From contig JALGSV010000009.1 in assembly GCA_029821755.1 (NCBI GenBank), forward strand, positions 62,001 through 126,000: a DNA stretch of 64,000 nt. The letters run 5' to 3'. Shown here piece after piece: positions 25,836-33,619 of the stretch. The position numbers were made by a program, and so were the translations under genes. The notes below the pieces were generated by a model. That model made no database searches, was not told the origin of the DNA, and saw nothing but the letters and a program-made list of their open reading frames with translations. Every line of letters begins with the position of its first letter. Within the stretch, counting starts at the first letter, position 1. This stretch comes from Candidatus Zipacnadum vermilionense. GTDB taxonomy: Bacteria; Armatimonadota; Zipacnadia; Zipacnadales; Zipacnadaceae.

Positions 25836-27116
25836 CTACCCCCACCCCAACCCATGCGCCTCGATCATCTCGTCCACCAGCGCCTTGGCTGTGCCTACCT
25901 CCCCCACCAGCGGGTGGTTCATCAGCGCCTGCACCGCTACCGCCCGGTCCCGCTGCACCGCCGCCTGGACCGTTAGCGTTTCGTAGGCTTTGACCGCTTG
26001 CACCAGGCCCCGGATTTGCAGCGGAATCGGTCCCACTGGCAGCGGCTGGGCGCCGTTCCGGTCCACCCGGCAGACTACCTCCACCCCCGCCTCCGGCTCG
26101 ATACCCTCCACCACGCCCCGGTTGGGAACGGTGCAGACCAGCTCTTCCCCCCGGTCGAAGGCAATCGCCCGCACGAATCGCAGGGTCACCCCGGCGTACC
26201 CCCCGCCGCCCCGCCGCGACAGCGCCTCCGGCTTGGTATCGATGGCCGGGTCCGCCGCCGCCACGAAGATCTCCTTCTCGATCTCCATGATCTCCTCCGC
26301 CCGCGTCTTCTCCCGCTCCCGCGCGTGCCGGAGGGCTTCCTGCCGCTGGTAGTAGTAGTTTACGTACCCCAGCGCCACCGCCCGCGTGTAGCGGATGATG
26401 TCCGGCTCCCCCAGCCCCGCGTGGTCCTCGGCCCCCTCCGCTATCGCCAGCAGTGCCTCGATGGCCTCCTCGCTCACGTCCTGCCCCTCCGCCACGAACT
26501 TGTGGATGAACCCCAGGTGATTGAGCCCCACGCAGTACGTCCGCAGCGTCGGCCACCGCTCCCCCAGCAGCTCCCCTATCTTCGTCTGCAGGCCGGAAAT
26601 TCCCGAGCACAGCCCCAGCAGCTTCGCCCCGGTGTGCCGGCGGACGGCCTCGGCGATGATCCCGCTGGGGTTGGTATAGTTCAGGATGAACGCCTCCGGC
26701 GCCACCCGCTCCACCGTCCGGGCAATCTCCAGCATTACCGGAATCGTCCGCAGCGCCTTGAACATCCCCCCCGGCCCGGTAGTCTCCTGCCCCACGATGC
26801 CATGCCGCACCGGGATGGTCTCGTCGATGTGTCGCGCCGCCATCCCCCCCACGCGGACCTGGCTCACCACGAAGTCCACACCCTCCAGCAACGGCGCCAG
26901 CTCCGTCCCTTGCCGCACCGTTACCTCCCGCCCCGCCCGCCTGATCATCCGCTGGGTCAGCCCGGCCATAGTCTCCAGCCGCTCCATGTTGAGGTCCTGC
27001 ATCCGGATATCGGTAACCGGCAGATCCGCCTCCGCATACCCCAGAATCCCCTCGATCAACTCCGGCGTATAAGAACTCCCCGCCCCGACTACGCAGATAG
27101 CAAGGTCCTTGTTCAT
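25836..27116 (-). CDS. Glycoside hydrolase family 4 (NAD- and metal-dependent glycosidase)
   Basis: A 426-aa GH4 enzyme. These use NAD+ and Mn2+ to cleave alpha- or beta-glycosides, often phosphorylated, by an oxidation-elimination route. Seen are the Rossmann motif VVGAGSSYTPELIEG, the substrate region NYTNPSG, the metal-binding Cys in GLCSGISG and His in GLNHLGFIH. The start is set by AGGAGC a few bases before the ATG of MNKDLAICVVG. It begins eight bases after the NagB-like gene, pointing to one operon for amino-sugar or glucoside use. A second, broken copy of its 3' end lies beyond the exporter operon at 21.5 kb. Exact linkage specificity is not predictable. Confidence 0.9.
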   Translation of the reverse strand: MNKDLAICVVGAGSSYTPELIEGILGYAEADLPVTDIRMQDLNMERLETMAGLTQRMIRRAGREVTVRQGTELAPLLEGVDFVVSQVRVGGMAARHIDETIPVRHGIVGQETTGPGGMFKALRTIPVMLEIARTVERVAPEAFILNYTNPSGIIAEAVRRHTGAKLLGLCSGISGLQTKIGELLGERWPTLRTYCVGLNHLGFIHKFVAEGQDVSEEAIEALLAIAEGAEDHAGLGEPDIIRYTRAVALGYVNYYYQRQEALRHAREREKTRAEEIMEIEKEIFVAAADPAIDTKPEALSRRGGGGYAGVTLRFVRAIAFDRGEELVCTVPNRGVVEGIEPEAGVEVVCRVDRNGAQPLPVGPIPLQIRGLVQAVKAYETLTVQAAVQRDRAVAVQALMNHPLVGEVGTAKALVDEMIEAHGLGWG

Positions 27117-27124
27117 GATAGCTC

Positions 27125-27952
27125 CTACTGTAGCCCTCCCGCCGCCGCTTCGTCCCCCATCACCCGCGCCCCTCGACACCGGTAGAGAATACTCGCCGGC
27201 CACTGCGGGTCGAAATCCTCATACCCCGCCAGCCGCCGCAGCGCCTGCTGCTTACCCTCGCCCCAGGCGATCAGCACCACCTCTCGCGACAGGCCCGCGA
27301 TCGTCCCCAGCCCCACCGACACCCCATACTTCGGCACCGCGGCTATGTCACCGAACTCCGGGAAGGTGAGCAGGTTATCCCGCCGAGTGGTCTCCGCTAT
27401 CTTAATCAGCCGACTCCCCGCCTCCGCCGGTGTCCCCGGCGGATTAAAGGCCACATGCCCATCCCCCGCCCCGGTCGCCACGATGAACAGGTCCACCCCG
27501 CCCGCCGCCCGGACCCTTTCGTCATACGCCTCCGGATCATTCGGCTCCGGGAACCACACCTGTCCCTCCGGAATCCGCTTCCCCTCCTCCAGCCCCGCGT
27601 TGATCACCCCCGCGATCTCCTCCCGCGCCGCCCGGTGACAGCTATAGTGCGCATCGCCCGGGCAGTTGACGAACCCGGCCTCCGGCGACCCCAGCAGGTA
27701 CTCATCCATCATCACCAGCGTGACTTGCGACAGGTCCTCCGGGCTGCCCGCGACCCGCCGCCCCAGCGCCTGGTACGTGGGCATCGGGCTCCTCCCGCCC
27801 GGGCACCCCAGCACATACCTGCGCCCCTCCCGCGCCGCCTGCTGAATCCCCTCCAGGATCACTTCCGCCAACCCCTCCCCAAGCGCCACCGGATCGGTGA
27901 AGACCGCCACCGGTATGGGAGGAATATGGTTACCTAGCACTGTATTTCGCAT
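27125..27952 (-). CDS. nagB: Glucosamine-6-phosphate deaminase-like protein (NagB family)
   Basis: A 275-aa protein of the NagB/6-phosphogluconolactonase fold. The family marks are kept: GCPGGRSPMPTYQAL (phosphate loop), VMMDEYLLG (catalytic Asp-Glu region) and GAGDGHVAFNPPG (the GIGxDGHIAFNEP motif, shortened by one residue). The product would turn glucosamine-6-P into fructose-6-P plus ammonia, downstream of NagA. The start is set by GAAGGA eight bases before the ATG of MRNTVLG; the frame extends upstream only through a dispersed repeat. The shortened active-site motif leaves some doubt about activity. Confidence 0.85.
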   Translation of the reverse strand: MRNTVLGNHIPPIPVAVFTDPVALGEGLAEVILEGIQQAAREGRRYVLGCPGGRSPMPTYQALGRRVAGSPEDLSQVTLVMMDEYLLGSPEAGFVNCPGDAHYSCHRAAREEIAGVINAGLEEGKRIPEGQVWFPEPNDPEAYDERVRAAGGVDLFIVATGAGDGHVAFNPPGTPAEAGSRLIKIAETTRRDNLLTFPEFGDIAAVPKYGVSVGLGTIAGLSREVVLIAWGEGKQQALRRLAGYEDFDPQWPASILYRCRGARVMGDEAAAGGLQ

Positions 27953-28040
27953 GGACCCATCCTTCCGAATGTTACCGGCCTTCGCGTGTCGCGCAGTGGG
28001 TGCTGCTTGAGGCCAGTTCTGACCCCCCTGGCCGCTCTGC

Positions 28041-28082
28041 GACCCCCTCTCCTGCAAGGAGAGGGGGCAGGGGGTGAGGCTC
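28041..28082. repeat. C-rich hairpin repeat (family A), copy 7
   Basis: CCCCCTCTCCTGCAAGGAGA plus GGGGGCAGGGGGTGAGGC: a near-perfect hairpin with a GCAA turn. It is preceded by CTGGCCGCTCTGC, exactly as in the copy at 31.7 kb. It lies between the kinase and NagB-like genes. Confidence 0.7.
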
Positions 28083-28116
28083 CGCACCCGGTGCTGCCCA
28101 TACAACCAGGCCATGA

Positions 28117-29073
28117 TTACTGAGCCTCCCGCACCATCCGCGCAAACAGCGGCCGTGTATCCACCCCCGCCTGGAACGCCGCCATCAACGCCGCCCCATG
28201 CCCCGGCGACAGCCTGGGCCGGATCACCGCCGCCTCCGGCAGTTCCGCCTGGACGCCCGCCACCAGCAGCGCCATGAACTCCTCCGGCGCGTGGTTTATC
28301 ACCCCACCGCCGAAGGCTACCTCACACCTCGGGTCCCCCGTCCGCCGCGCCATGGCCAACGCGGTCAGCACATAGTCGGCCGCTGCCTGCTCCACCAGTC
28401 CCGTCGCCGCCGGGTCCCCCTCCCCCCACGCTGTCCAGGCATGCATCTGCGCCGTCCGGAACCTCTCGCGCGGAATCAGATTCCGAAACAGGTTGTCCGC
28501 GTAGTTGCTCTCCTCCAGCCCATAGTGCCGCAGCACGGCCTCCTTCAGCGGCGTCGGCGGTACTCGCCCGTCTAGCATCCGCGCCACCACCGCCGCCAAC
28601 CCCTGCCGAATGTCGAACATCTTCCCCACGTCCAGGTGGTCGTACGCCTGCTCCTGCCCATACCCAGTGCGGTAGGCGTGGGTGATGCCCGACCCGTGGT
28701 GGACGATCACCGCGTTCTCCGCCGGCGACGCCCCCCACAGCGCCACAACCCCATCGTTAACCAGCGCCAACCGCTCCCGTTCCACCCCCAGCCACTTGCT
28801 CAGCACCGTATACTGATGCTCGAACTCATCCGCGAAGTCAATTCCGCTCAGCCCCAACCCTACCCCGGCAATCTCCCCCGGCTCCACTCCCGCCTCCTCG
28901 CACAGCCGCACCTTGAGGCCGCTCAGCACCGCGCACCGCTCCGGCGCGGGCTCCGGCCCGATGGACGACCCCTCCCCCTGCACGCAAGCCAACACCTCGC
29001 CCTCTTGATCTATCAGGACGCCGAGCGTCTTGTGCGAACCACCATCCAGGCCCAGGAAACAGTGATGTGGCAT
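28117..29073 (-). CDS. BadF/BadG/BcrA/BcrD-type sugar kinase (N-acetylglucosamine kinase-like)
   Basis: A 318-aa protein of the ASKHA kinase superfamily. The phosphate-1 motif is FLGLDGGSHKTLGVL, the phosphate-2 region is VNDGVVALWGASP with VIVHHGSGITHAY, and an adenosine-type motif is VAFGGGVINHAPEEF. In this family the same fold also gives (R)-2-hydroxyacyl-CoA dehydratase activators, but the cysteines of those iron-sulfur proteins are absent, so GlcNAc or glucosamine kinase is the better reading. The start is set by GGGAG seven bases before the ATG. It leads the kinase, NagB-like and GH4 run. Confidence 0.85.
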   Translation of the reverse strand: MPHHCFLGLDGGSHKTLGVLIDQEGEVLACVQGEGSSIGPEPAPERCAVLSGLKVRLCEEAGVEPGEIAGVGLGLSGIDFADEFEHQYTVLSKWLGVERERLALVNDGVVALWGASPAENAVIVHHGSGITHAYRTGYGQEQAYDHLDVGKMFDIRQGLAAVVARMLDGRVPPTPLKEAVLRHYGLEESNYADNLFRNLIPRERFRTAQMHAWTAWGEGDPAATGLVEQAAADYVLTALAMARRTGDPRCEVAFGGGVINHAPEEFMALLVAGVQAELPEAAVIRPRLSPGHGAALMAAFQAGVDTRPLFARMVREAQ

Positions 29074-29138
29074 AGGCAACTCCCGTGTCGGGCGAGTCTC
29101 GGGGGCACGGCGGTCCTGGCGAGGAGTTCGGGCGAGGC

Positions 29139-29183
29139 CTTGCCGGCAATTCCCCGTGCACCGACGCTTTCCCTGCCGGCAAG
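29139..29183. promoter_or_regulatory. Paired palindromic boxes between divergent genes (possible operator)
   Basis: TTGCCGGCAA, a perfect 10-bp palindrome, occurs at 29140-29149, and CTGCCGGCAAG covers 29173-29183. The centres are 33 bp apart, about three helical turns. They lie between the sugar-kinase operon and the creatininase-like gene. A dimeric repressor acting on the amino-sugar operon is a natural guess; no regulator gene is adjacent. Confidence 0.5.
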
Positions 29184-29247
29184 GAGACCCGGCCCCCGAC
29201 GGGGAAGTTCCCGCCACGCGCGACATCCCCCGAGGAGGCACCAGCCC

Positions 29248-30000
29248 ATGAAACTCGAACTCCTGCTCCCTCACCAACTCCGCCAGGCCCTCCGCGACCG
29301 TACTCCGCTGGTGATCCCTGCCGGCACCATCGAGTACCACGGCGAGCACCTCGGCCTGGGCACCGACACCTTAGTCGTCCAGCGCGCCCTGGAGCGCCTG
29401 GAGCGCGAGATACCCCTGATCATTGCTCCCGCCTTCTATTACGGCCCGGCCAGCTACTCTGTCGCCGGCCCTGAGGACGGCACCCTCGACGTGAACGTCG
29501 ACCGCTTCCAGGCCCACCTCAGGGATGTCCTCCGCGGGTTCCTGGCCACCGGCTTCCGCAACCTCCATGTGATCATCCACCACCAGTACGAGCAGGGGAT
29601 CGAGCTTCCCGAGGCCCTGGCCTTCAAGCAGGCAGCGGCGACCCTCATCTTCGAATTCATGGAGGCCGAGCACGGTCGGGGCTGGTGGGGCCGAGAGGAC
29701 AACGCGGACTTCTACGACACCTTGGCGGAGGACGATAACCCCTGGAACTGGATCCAAGTGCACCCGCTCATGCACCCGCGCGTCCAGGCCCAGACCGGCT
29801 ACGACCACGCGGGCCTGCACGAGACCTCCCTCCTGATGGCCCTGTGCCCCGAAGCCACCGACCTGGCCTGCCTGGAACCCGGCCAACACTGGTACACCGA
29901 TAGCGCAGTGGGAGCCTCGCGGGAGTACGGGGAGAAAATGGTAGTGCTGATCCTGGAGCAACTGCGGGAGGAACTAAGCGGGGGCACCGAGCCTCGGTAG
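29248..30000 (+). CDS. Creatininase-family amidohydrolase
   Basis: A 250-aa protein with the creatininase metal-site motifs: GTIEYHGEHLGLGTD (Glu, His and Asp ligands) and HAGLHETS (Glu ligand). The usual NGHGGN motif is replaced by VIIHHQYEQG, so substrate choice probably differs from creatininase or mycofactocin MftE-type members. The start is set by GAGGAGG eight bases before the ATG; a longer upstream frame is the antisense of the kinase gene. It stands alone and is divergent from the kinase operon, with paired palindromes between. The stop is followed by a large inverted repeat. Confidence 0.85.
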   Translation: MKLELLLPHQLRQALRDRTPLVIPAGTIEYHGEHLGLGTDTLVVQRALERLEREIPLIIAPAFYYGPASYSVAGPEDGTLDVNVDRFQAHLRDVLRGFLATGFRNLHVIIHHQYEQGIELPEALAFKQAAATLIFEFMEAEHGRGWWGREDNADFYDTLAEDDNPWNWIQVHPLMHPRVQAQTGYDHAGLHETSLLMALCPEATDLACLEPGQHWYTDSAVGASREYGEKMVVLILEQLREELSGGTEPR

Positions 30001-30033
30001 GGGCGGCAACTGGTTGTTCTCAAGAAGGCCGTT

Positions 30034-30113
30034 TCCGCGTGGGGCGGGCTTCCAGCCCGCCACGGGAGCCGCATGTCCATGGGATGGCGGGCTGGAAGCC
30101 CGCCCCACGCGGA
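30034..30113. repeat. Paired palindromic element (family B) between convergent genes
   Basis: Perfect 29-bp inverted arms (outer sequence TCCGCGTGGGGCGGGCTTCC) flank a 22-bp centre. The element lies between the plus-strand creatininase-like stop and the minus-strand HEAT-repeat stop. Each arm also contains its own small GCGGGCT/AGCCCGC dyad. The very stable stem would suit bidirectional transcription termination, or a REP/BIME-like element. Confidence 0.75.
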
Positions 30114-30203
30114 GGGGAAAAGGGAGTTCCTGAAGACAACCATTCATTGCCGCCTGGAGGTGGCTGGCGCCGTGGAACGCCGCGTGGGCTGACGCTGCCT
30201 TCC

Positions 30204-31529
30204 CTACGTCCCCTCCAACTCCTTCAGCGCCGCCTGCGCTGCCGCTTTCACCCCGTCATCCGGGTCCTGCAACAGCAACTGGAGGTCAGGGATCACGCTC
30301 TTATCGCCCAGCAGCGCCAGCGCCCGCGCAGCGGTCCCCCGCACCTGCCCCACCGGGTCCTTCAGCATCCCCAGCACGGGCTTGAGCGCCCGGGGGTCGC
30401 CCAGGCAGCCCAGCGCCAGCGTGACCTGGGAACGCACGTCCGCGTCCGGGTCGGCCAGCGTAGCCAGCAGCGGCTCCACCGCTCGCTTGTCCCCCAGCTC
30501 CCGCAGCGCATACGCCGCAGCGTAGCGCGCCACCGGCCGGGGATCGCGCAGCATCTCGATCAGCGGCTCCACCGCCCGCGGGTCCTGCAACTTCGCCAAC
30601 GAACCTGCTGCCATCCGGGCGACGTTCTCGTCGGGGTCCTGCAGCGCCGCGATCAGCGGCTCTACCGCCCGCGCCTCGCCCAGGTCCCCCAGAGCCCAGG
30701 CCGCCCCCATCCTCGCGTACGGCGCGGGGTCCTTCAATTGCGCCAGCAGCGGCGCCAGCGCGCGGGGCTCCTGCCCACGGCCCAGCACCAGCGCCGCCTG
30801 CTGCCGCACCCGGTCGTCCGGGTCCCGCAACGCCTGCAGCAGCGGCTCGACGGCCTCCGGGGCGCGGAGCGCCCCCAGGCACCATGCCGCCCATTTGCGC
30901 ACCGGCGCGTCGCCGTCCCGCAGGCGCTTGAGCAAGACCGGTACCGCGGCCTGCAGATCATCGCGCGTCGGGGCCAACACGTACCACTTGGCGGGGTCCT
31001 GCTTGGTCTCCTCAGCGCTACGAATCATCCCTGCCCAGCCGCCGATTATCTGCGCGGCGTGGCCCACCACCGCAGGGCGGTCGCCGTCGAGGGCGCCGAT
31101 CACCGCGGGAAGGGCAAGCTGCCCGAGGTACCCCAGCGACCTGGCCGCTCCTTCCGCGGGTGAGGTCGGGTTGGGATTCGAGCTGATCAGCGGCCGCGGC
31201 ACTGGTGACTCATCCGCCAGCGTCTCAATCAGAAAGGGAATGGCGGGGACCGCCGCCGCGTTGTCCGCGGAGAGCCCTCGGGCGGCCCCTTCGCGGGCAA
31301 CCGGGGAGAGCGAGTAGAGGGCCTCGATCTTCTCCCGCACCGGCTGAGGCAAGTCGGCGGGAATCTGCTCCCGGGGGATGCGGACCATGCAGGGTGATGT
31401 CTCCGGCATAGGTCCCTGGGGCGCGGGTGGGGGGAGGGTCGTCTGGGCCGCCGGCCCCGTGTGCGTAGACCCTACGGCTAACAGGCAGATACCGACAAAG
31501 ACGCCGAGCGGGGCTTTCCTCGCGGTCAT
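30204..31529 (-). CDS. Secreted HEAT-repeat (PBS-lyase-like) protein
   Basis: A 441-aa exported protein. A signal sequence (APLGVFVGICLLAVGSTHTG) and a linker region are followed by about eight 31-residue HEAT repeats of PBS-lyase type in the C-terminal 250 aa, with a core such as DPRAVEPLIEMLRDP followed by VARYAAAYALRELG. The regular repeats form a curved protein-binding solenoid. No lyase partner is present, so a scaffold role is likelier than bilin chemistry. The start is set by AGGTGA seven bases before the ATG (MTARKAP); homology does not extend upstream. Large repeat-rich spacers flank it on both sides. Confidence 0.85.
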   Translation of the reverse strand: MTARKAPLGVFVGICLLAVGSTHTGPAAQTTLPPPAPQGPMPETSPCMVRIPREQIPADLPQPVREKIEALYSLSPVAREGAARGLSADNAAAVPAIPFLIETLADESPVPRPLISSNPNPTSPAEGAARSLGYLGQLALPAVIGALDGDRPAVVGHAAQIIGGWAGMIRSAEETKQDPAKWYVLAPTRDDLQAAVPVLLKRLRDGDAPVRKWAAWCLGALRAPEAVEPLLQALRDPDDRVRQQAALVLGRGQEPRALAPLLAQLKDPAPYARMGAAWALGDLGEARAVEPLIAALQDPDENVARMAAGSLAKLQDPRAVEPLIEMLRDPRPVARYAAAYALRELGDKRAVEPLLATLADPDADVRSQVTLALGCLGDPRALKPVLGMLKDPVGQVRGTAARALALLGDKSVIPDLQLLLQDPDDGVKAAAQAALKELEGT

Positions 31530-31699
31530 CTGACTCACCTCACTGCCGGGATCAGGCTTCCGCTGCCTTCGGAGACACAAACGCTCGTCAGTCTCCGCCG
31601 GTTCCCGCCTCCTCCGACCCTCCCTCTCCACCCTCTCCCTCGCCCGCCCGCCCGCCCCCACGGGACGTTCCCGGATCGGCCCCCCTCTGGCCGCTCTGC

Positions 31700-31742
31700 C
31701 ACCCCCTCTCCTGCAAGGAGAGGGGGAAGGGGGTGAGGCTCC
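31700..31742. repeat. C-rich hairpin repeat (family A), copy 8
   Basis: Almost identical to the copy at 28.0 kb, including the CTGGCCGCTCTGC lead-in. It lies directly after the stop of the aspartoacylase-like gene. Confidence 0.7.
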
Positions 31743-32567
31743 CTACCCCTCCCCCGGCGTGAGCTGCGCCCCCGCCGTGGACAGGCGGGGCAGGTCTCCA
31801 GCCGGCTCGTACCCCATCCCCAGGTCGTCCATGCACGCCATCAGCACCATCAACTGGTGCCGAATCCGCGTCTCCAGGGGCAGCTTCCGGCACGTCTCAA
31901 TGCTGGTCGCCGGCACCTTCAGCCACCGGTACGCCTCGTAGGTGGGGCAGTGCTCGAAGGGCTTCACCTTCACCAGGAACCGATCGTGCTCCGGGGTGAT
32001 ATCCGGGTTGACCCGGTCGAGAATCGCCTGCATGTGCGGGGTCAGGGCGTCAAAGTCGTAAGTGAGGGTCTGGCCGTAGCGGTCGGGCTCCTCGCGGTAG
32101 AAGCCCACTGACTCGTGCAGCGTGACGATCAGGTCGGGCTTGCTGTCGCGCATCAGCGCCCAGATCGCCGCCGCCAGGCGGTGCATCAAGTCGCCCTGGG
32201 CGTCGCCGGGGAACAGGGCGTTCATATTGCCCGGATAGGCCCGCTCGCCCCGCGCGATCGCCATCTTATGCGCCCGCGGCACCAGGATCAGCGTGCCCTT
32301 GGTGATTCTCCAGTCCACCAGCCGGTCAGCGGCCAGGTACCCCGCGACCTCATCCCCATGCATCCCCCCGGCCACGAACAACCGCGGCCCCTCAACCTCG
32401 CCGGACTTGATCCAGTACTTGGTGGCACAAGGTGTCCCCTCCATCAGCATACCAGTCTGCACCTCCTCGGCGCGAGCGGGAAGGGCGGCCGCAGCCAGCG
32501 CACTAGACAGCACGGCGACGCGGACAGCCGTCGCAGCGAGAGCGATCATGGTAGCTGTGCGGCTCAT
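31743..32567 (-). CDS. Secreted succinylglutamate desuccinylase/aspartoacylase-like (M14) protein
   Basis: A 274-aa protein with a signal peptide (TAVRVAVLSSALAAAALPARA) and an M14-type zinc-peptidase core. Features are GGMHGDEVAGYLAADRL (HxxE zinc ligands), NMNALFPG and TLHESVGFY (third ligand His and a nearby Glu). The family hydrolyses amide bonds in small molecules or peptidoglycan-like substrates. The ATG overlaps the stop of the upstream DNA methyltransferase (ATGA), so it is translated in step with that gene, an unexpected pairing. An outer-surface peptidase or amidase role is my inference. Confidence 0.82.
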   Translation of the reverse strand: MSRTATMIALAATAVRVAVLSSALAAAALPARAEEVQTGMLMEGTPCATKYWIKSGEVEGPRLFVAGGMHGDEVAGYLAADRLVDWRITKGTLILVPRAHKMAIARGERAYPGNMNALFPGDAQGDLMHRLAAAIWALMRDSKPDLIVTLHESVGFYREEPDRYGQTLTYDFDALTPHMQAILDRVNPDITPEHDRFLVKVKPFEHCPTYEAYRWLKVPATSIETCRKLPLETRIRHQLMVLMACMDDLGMGYEPAGDLPRLSTAGAQLTPGEG

Positions 32568-33490
32568 TCCGGCGACCTGCTGTTCCGGAAGATCAGGCAG
32601 TAGTGATGGTGGTAGTTGGGCACGAATACCTTGGGGTAGCCCCAGATGCCTAGGCGCTTGCTGTTCTGGCACCAGATTCTCTCGCCCTGGAAAAGCCAGG
32701 TCTGGCTGATCCTCCGGGCCAGGTCCCAGGCTAGCGGGAGCACCTCGCCGCCGGGGGCGCGCAGGTTTTGGACTACCACTACCATGTACTTGCCCGGCTT
32801 GATCACCGCCCGGCAGCGGTCGAAGACCTCCCCCAGCGACTCGATGAACTCGTCGTAGTCGCCGACGTTGCCCAGGTCCTGCGCGTGGGGGGAGTAGACC
32901 TGGTCCAGGCCCTGCTCGATGCGCTTCTGGTGCTTGGACTCCACCCCGCCGCGCGGGTGGTGGAGCATGTCGAAGTACGGGGGGGAGGTGAGGAGGAAGT
33001 CAAAGAGGGGGAGGTCGCTAGTGGCGGCGGAGTCGTTTCCCGGTACGACGGGCGTCTCGCCCGTCGTACCGGGGAGAGAGGTCCACAACTCCGGGCTGTC
33101 CACCTCCCGCGCATCGCCCTGGATCACCCAGGCGTCCGTCTCCCGGCTCTGTGGCTCCAAGCGCTTCCGGGCGACCTCCACGTACTTCTCCGACAGCTCA
33201 ATCCCGACGCCGTTGCGGCCCTGTTCGAGGCAGGAGACCAGGGTGGCGCCGCTGCCGCAGAAGGGGTCCAGGACCCAGCCGCCCGCTTTGGTGAAGAACT
33301 GGAGAAACTCGACGACCATCTCCTCCGGGAAGCGGGCCGGGTGGAGTTCCGTGGCTTTGTTCTTACGATAGCGCCGGGAGTCGCAGATGAACCAGGACTT
33401 GGTGAGCTTGATCCACTCGGTGCCGGTGAGGTCGTTGAGGAGGTTGACGATGCGTTTCTTGGGGCGTTTGGGGGAAGGGGAAGTGGGCAT
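32564..33490 (-). CDS. DNA methyltransferase (N4-cytosine/N6-adenine type), orphan
   Basis: A 308-aa amino-methyltransferase. Motif I DPFCGSG is at 75-81 with the SAM acid region GVGIELSEKYVEVARKRL, and the catalytic TSPPY is at 168-172; the S-P-P-Y form favours N4-cytosine. No restriction endonuclease gene is adjacent, so it is an orphan. Residues about 139-151 (LPGTTGETPVVPG) are encoded by a perfect DNA palindrome of a dispersed repeat family and look like an in-frame insertion between motifs. The start is an ATG (MPTSPSP) with no clear ribosome-binding site; a TTG five codons upstream is possible. The stop overlaps the next gene's ATG. Confidence 0.87.
   Translation of the reverse strand: MPTSPSPKRPKKRIVNLLNDLTGTEWIKLTKSWFICDSRRYRKNKATELHPARFPEEMVVEFLQFFTKAGGWVLDPFCGSGATLVSCLEQGRNGVGIELSEKYVEVARKRLEPQSRETDAWVIQGDAREVDSPELWTSLPGTTGETPVVPGNDSAATSDLPLFDFLLTSPPYFDMLHHPRGGVESKHQKRIEQGLDQVYSPHAQDLGNVGDYDEFIESLGEVFDRCRAVIKPGKYMVVVVQNLRAPGGEVLPLAWDLARRISQTWLFQGERIWCQNSKRLGIWGYPKVFVPNYHHHYCLIFRNSRSPE
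33039..33073. repeat. Palindromic element (family C) inside the methyltransferase gene
   Basis: CCCGGTACGACGGGCG, a 3-bp loop, then its exact reverse complement: 16-bp arms. The same GACGGGCG/CGCCCGTCGTACCGGG sequence occurs after gatC at 48.7 kb. Here it is read in frame. Confidence 0.75.
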
Positions 33491-33507
33491 GGGGATTGGG
33501 GGCAAAC

Positions 33508-33540
33508 GATAATCGACAGTCGGTAAGCGGCAGATGGGGA
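33508..33540. repeat. Short heptad-period tandem repeats (family H), copy 6
   Basis: Degenerate 7-bp units (ATCGACA-GTCGGTA-AGCGGCA-GATGGGG) lie in the spacer upstream of the methyltransferase gene. This is the weakest copy of the family. Confidence 0.3.
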
Positions 33541-33619
33541 GGGGGAGGGTGGGTGGCCGATACGCCGGTGACTAGCGCGGAGGGCGCGGTACGTAGCCTC
33601 AGCGCATTCATGCGCATCC

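Noticed and set aside
28636-29247. Upstream extension of the creatininase-like frame
   Set aside because: The extension is antisense to the sugar kinase, and a strong ribosome-binding site sits at the internal ATG.
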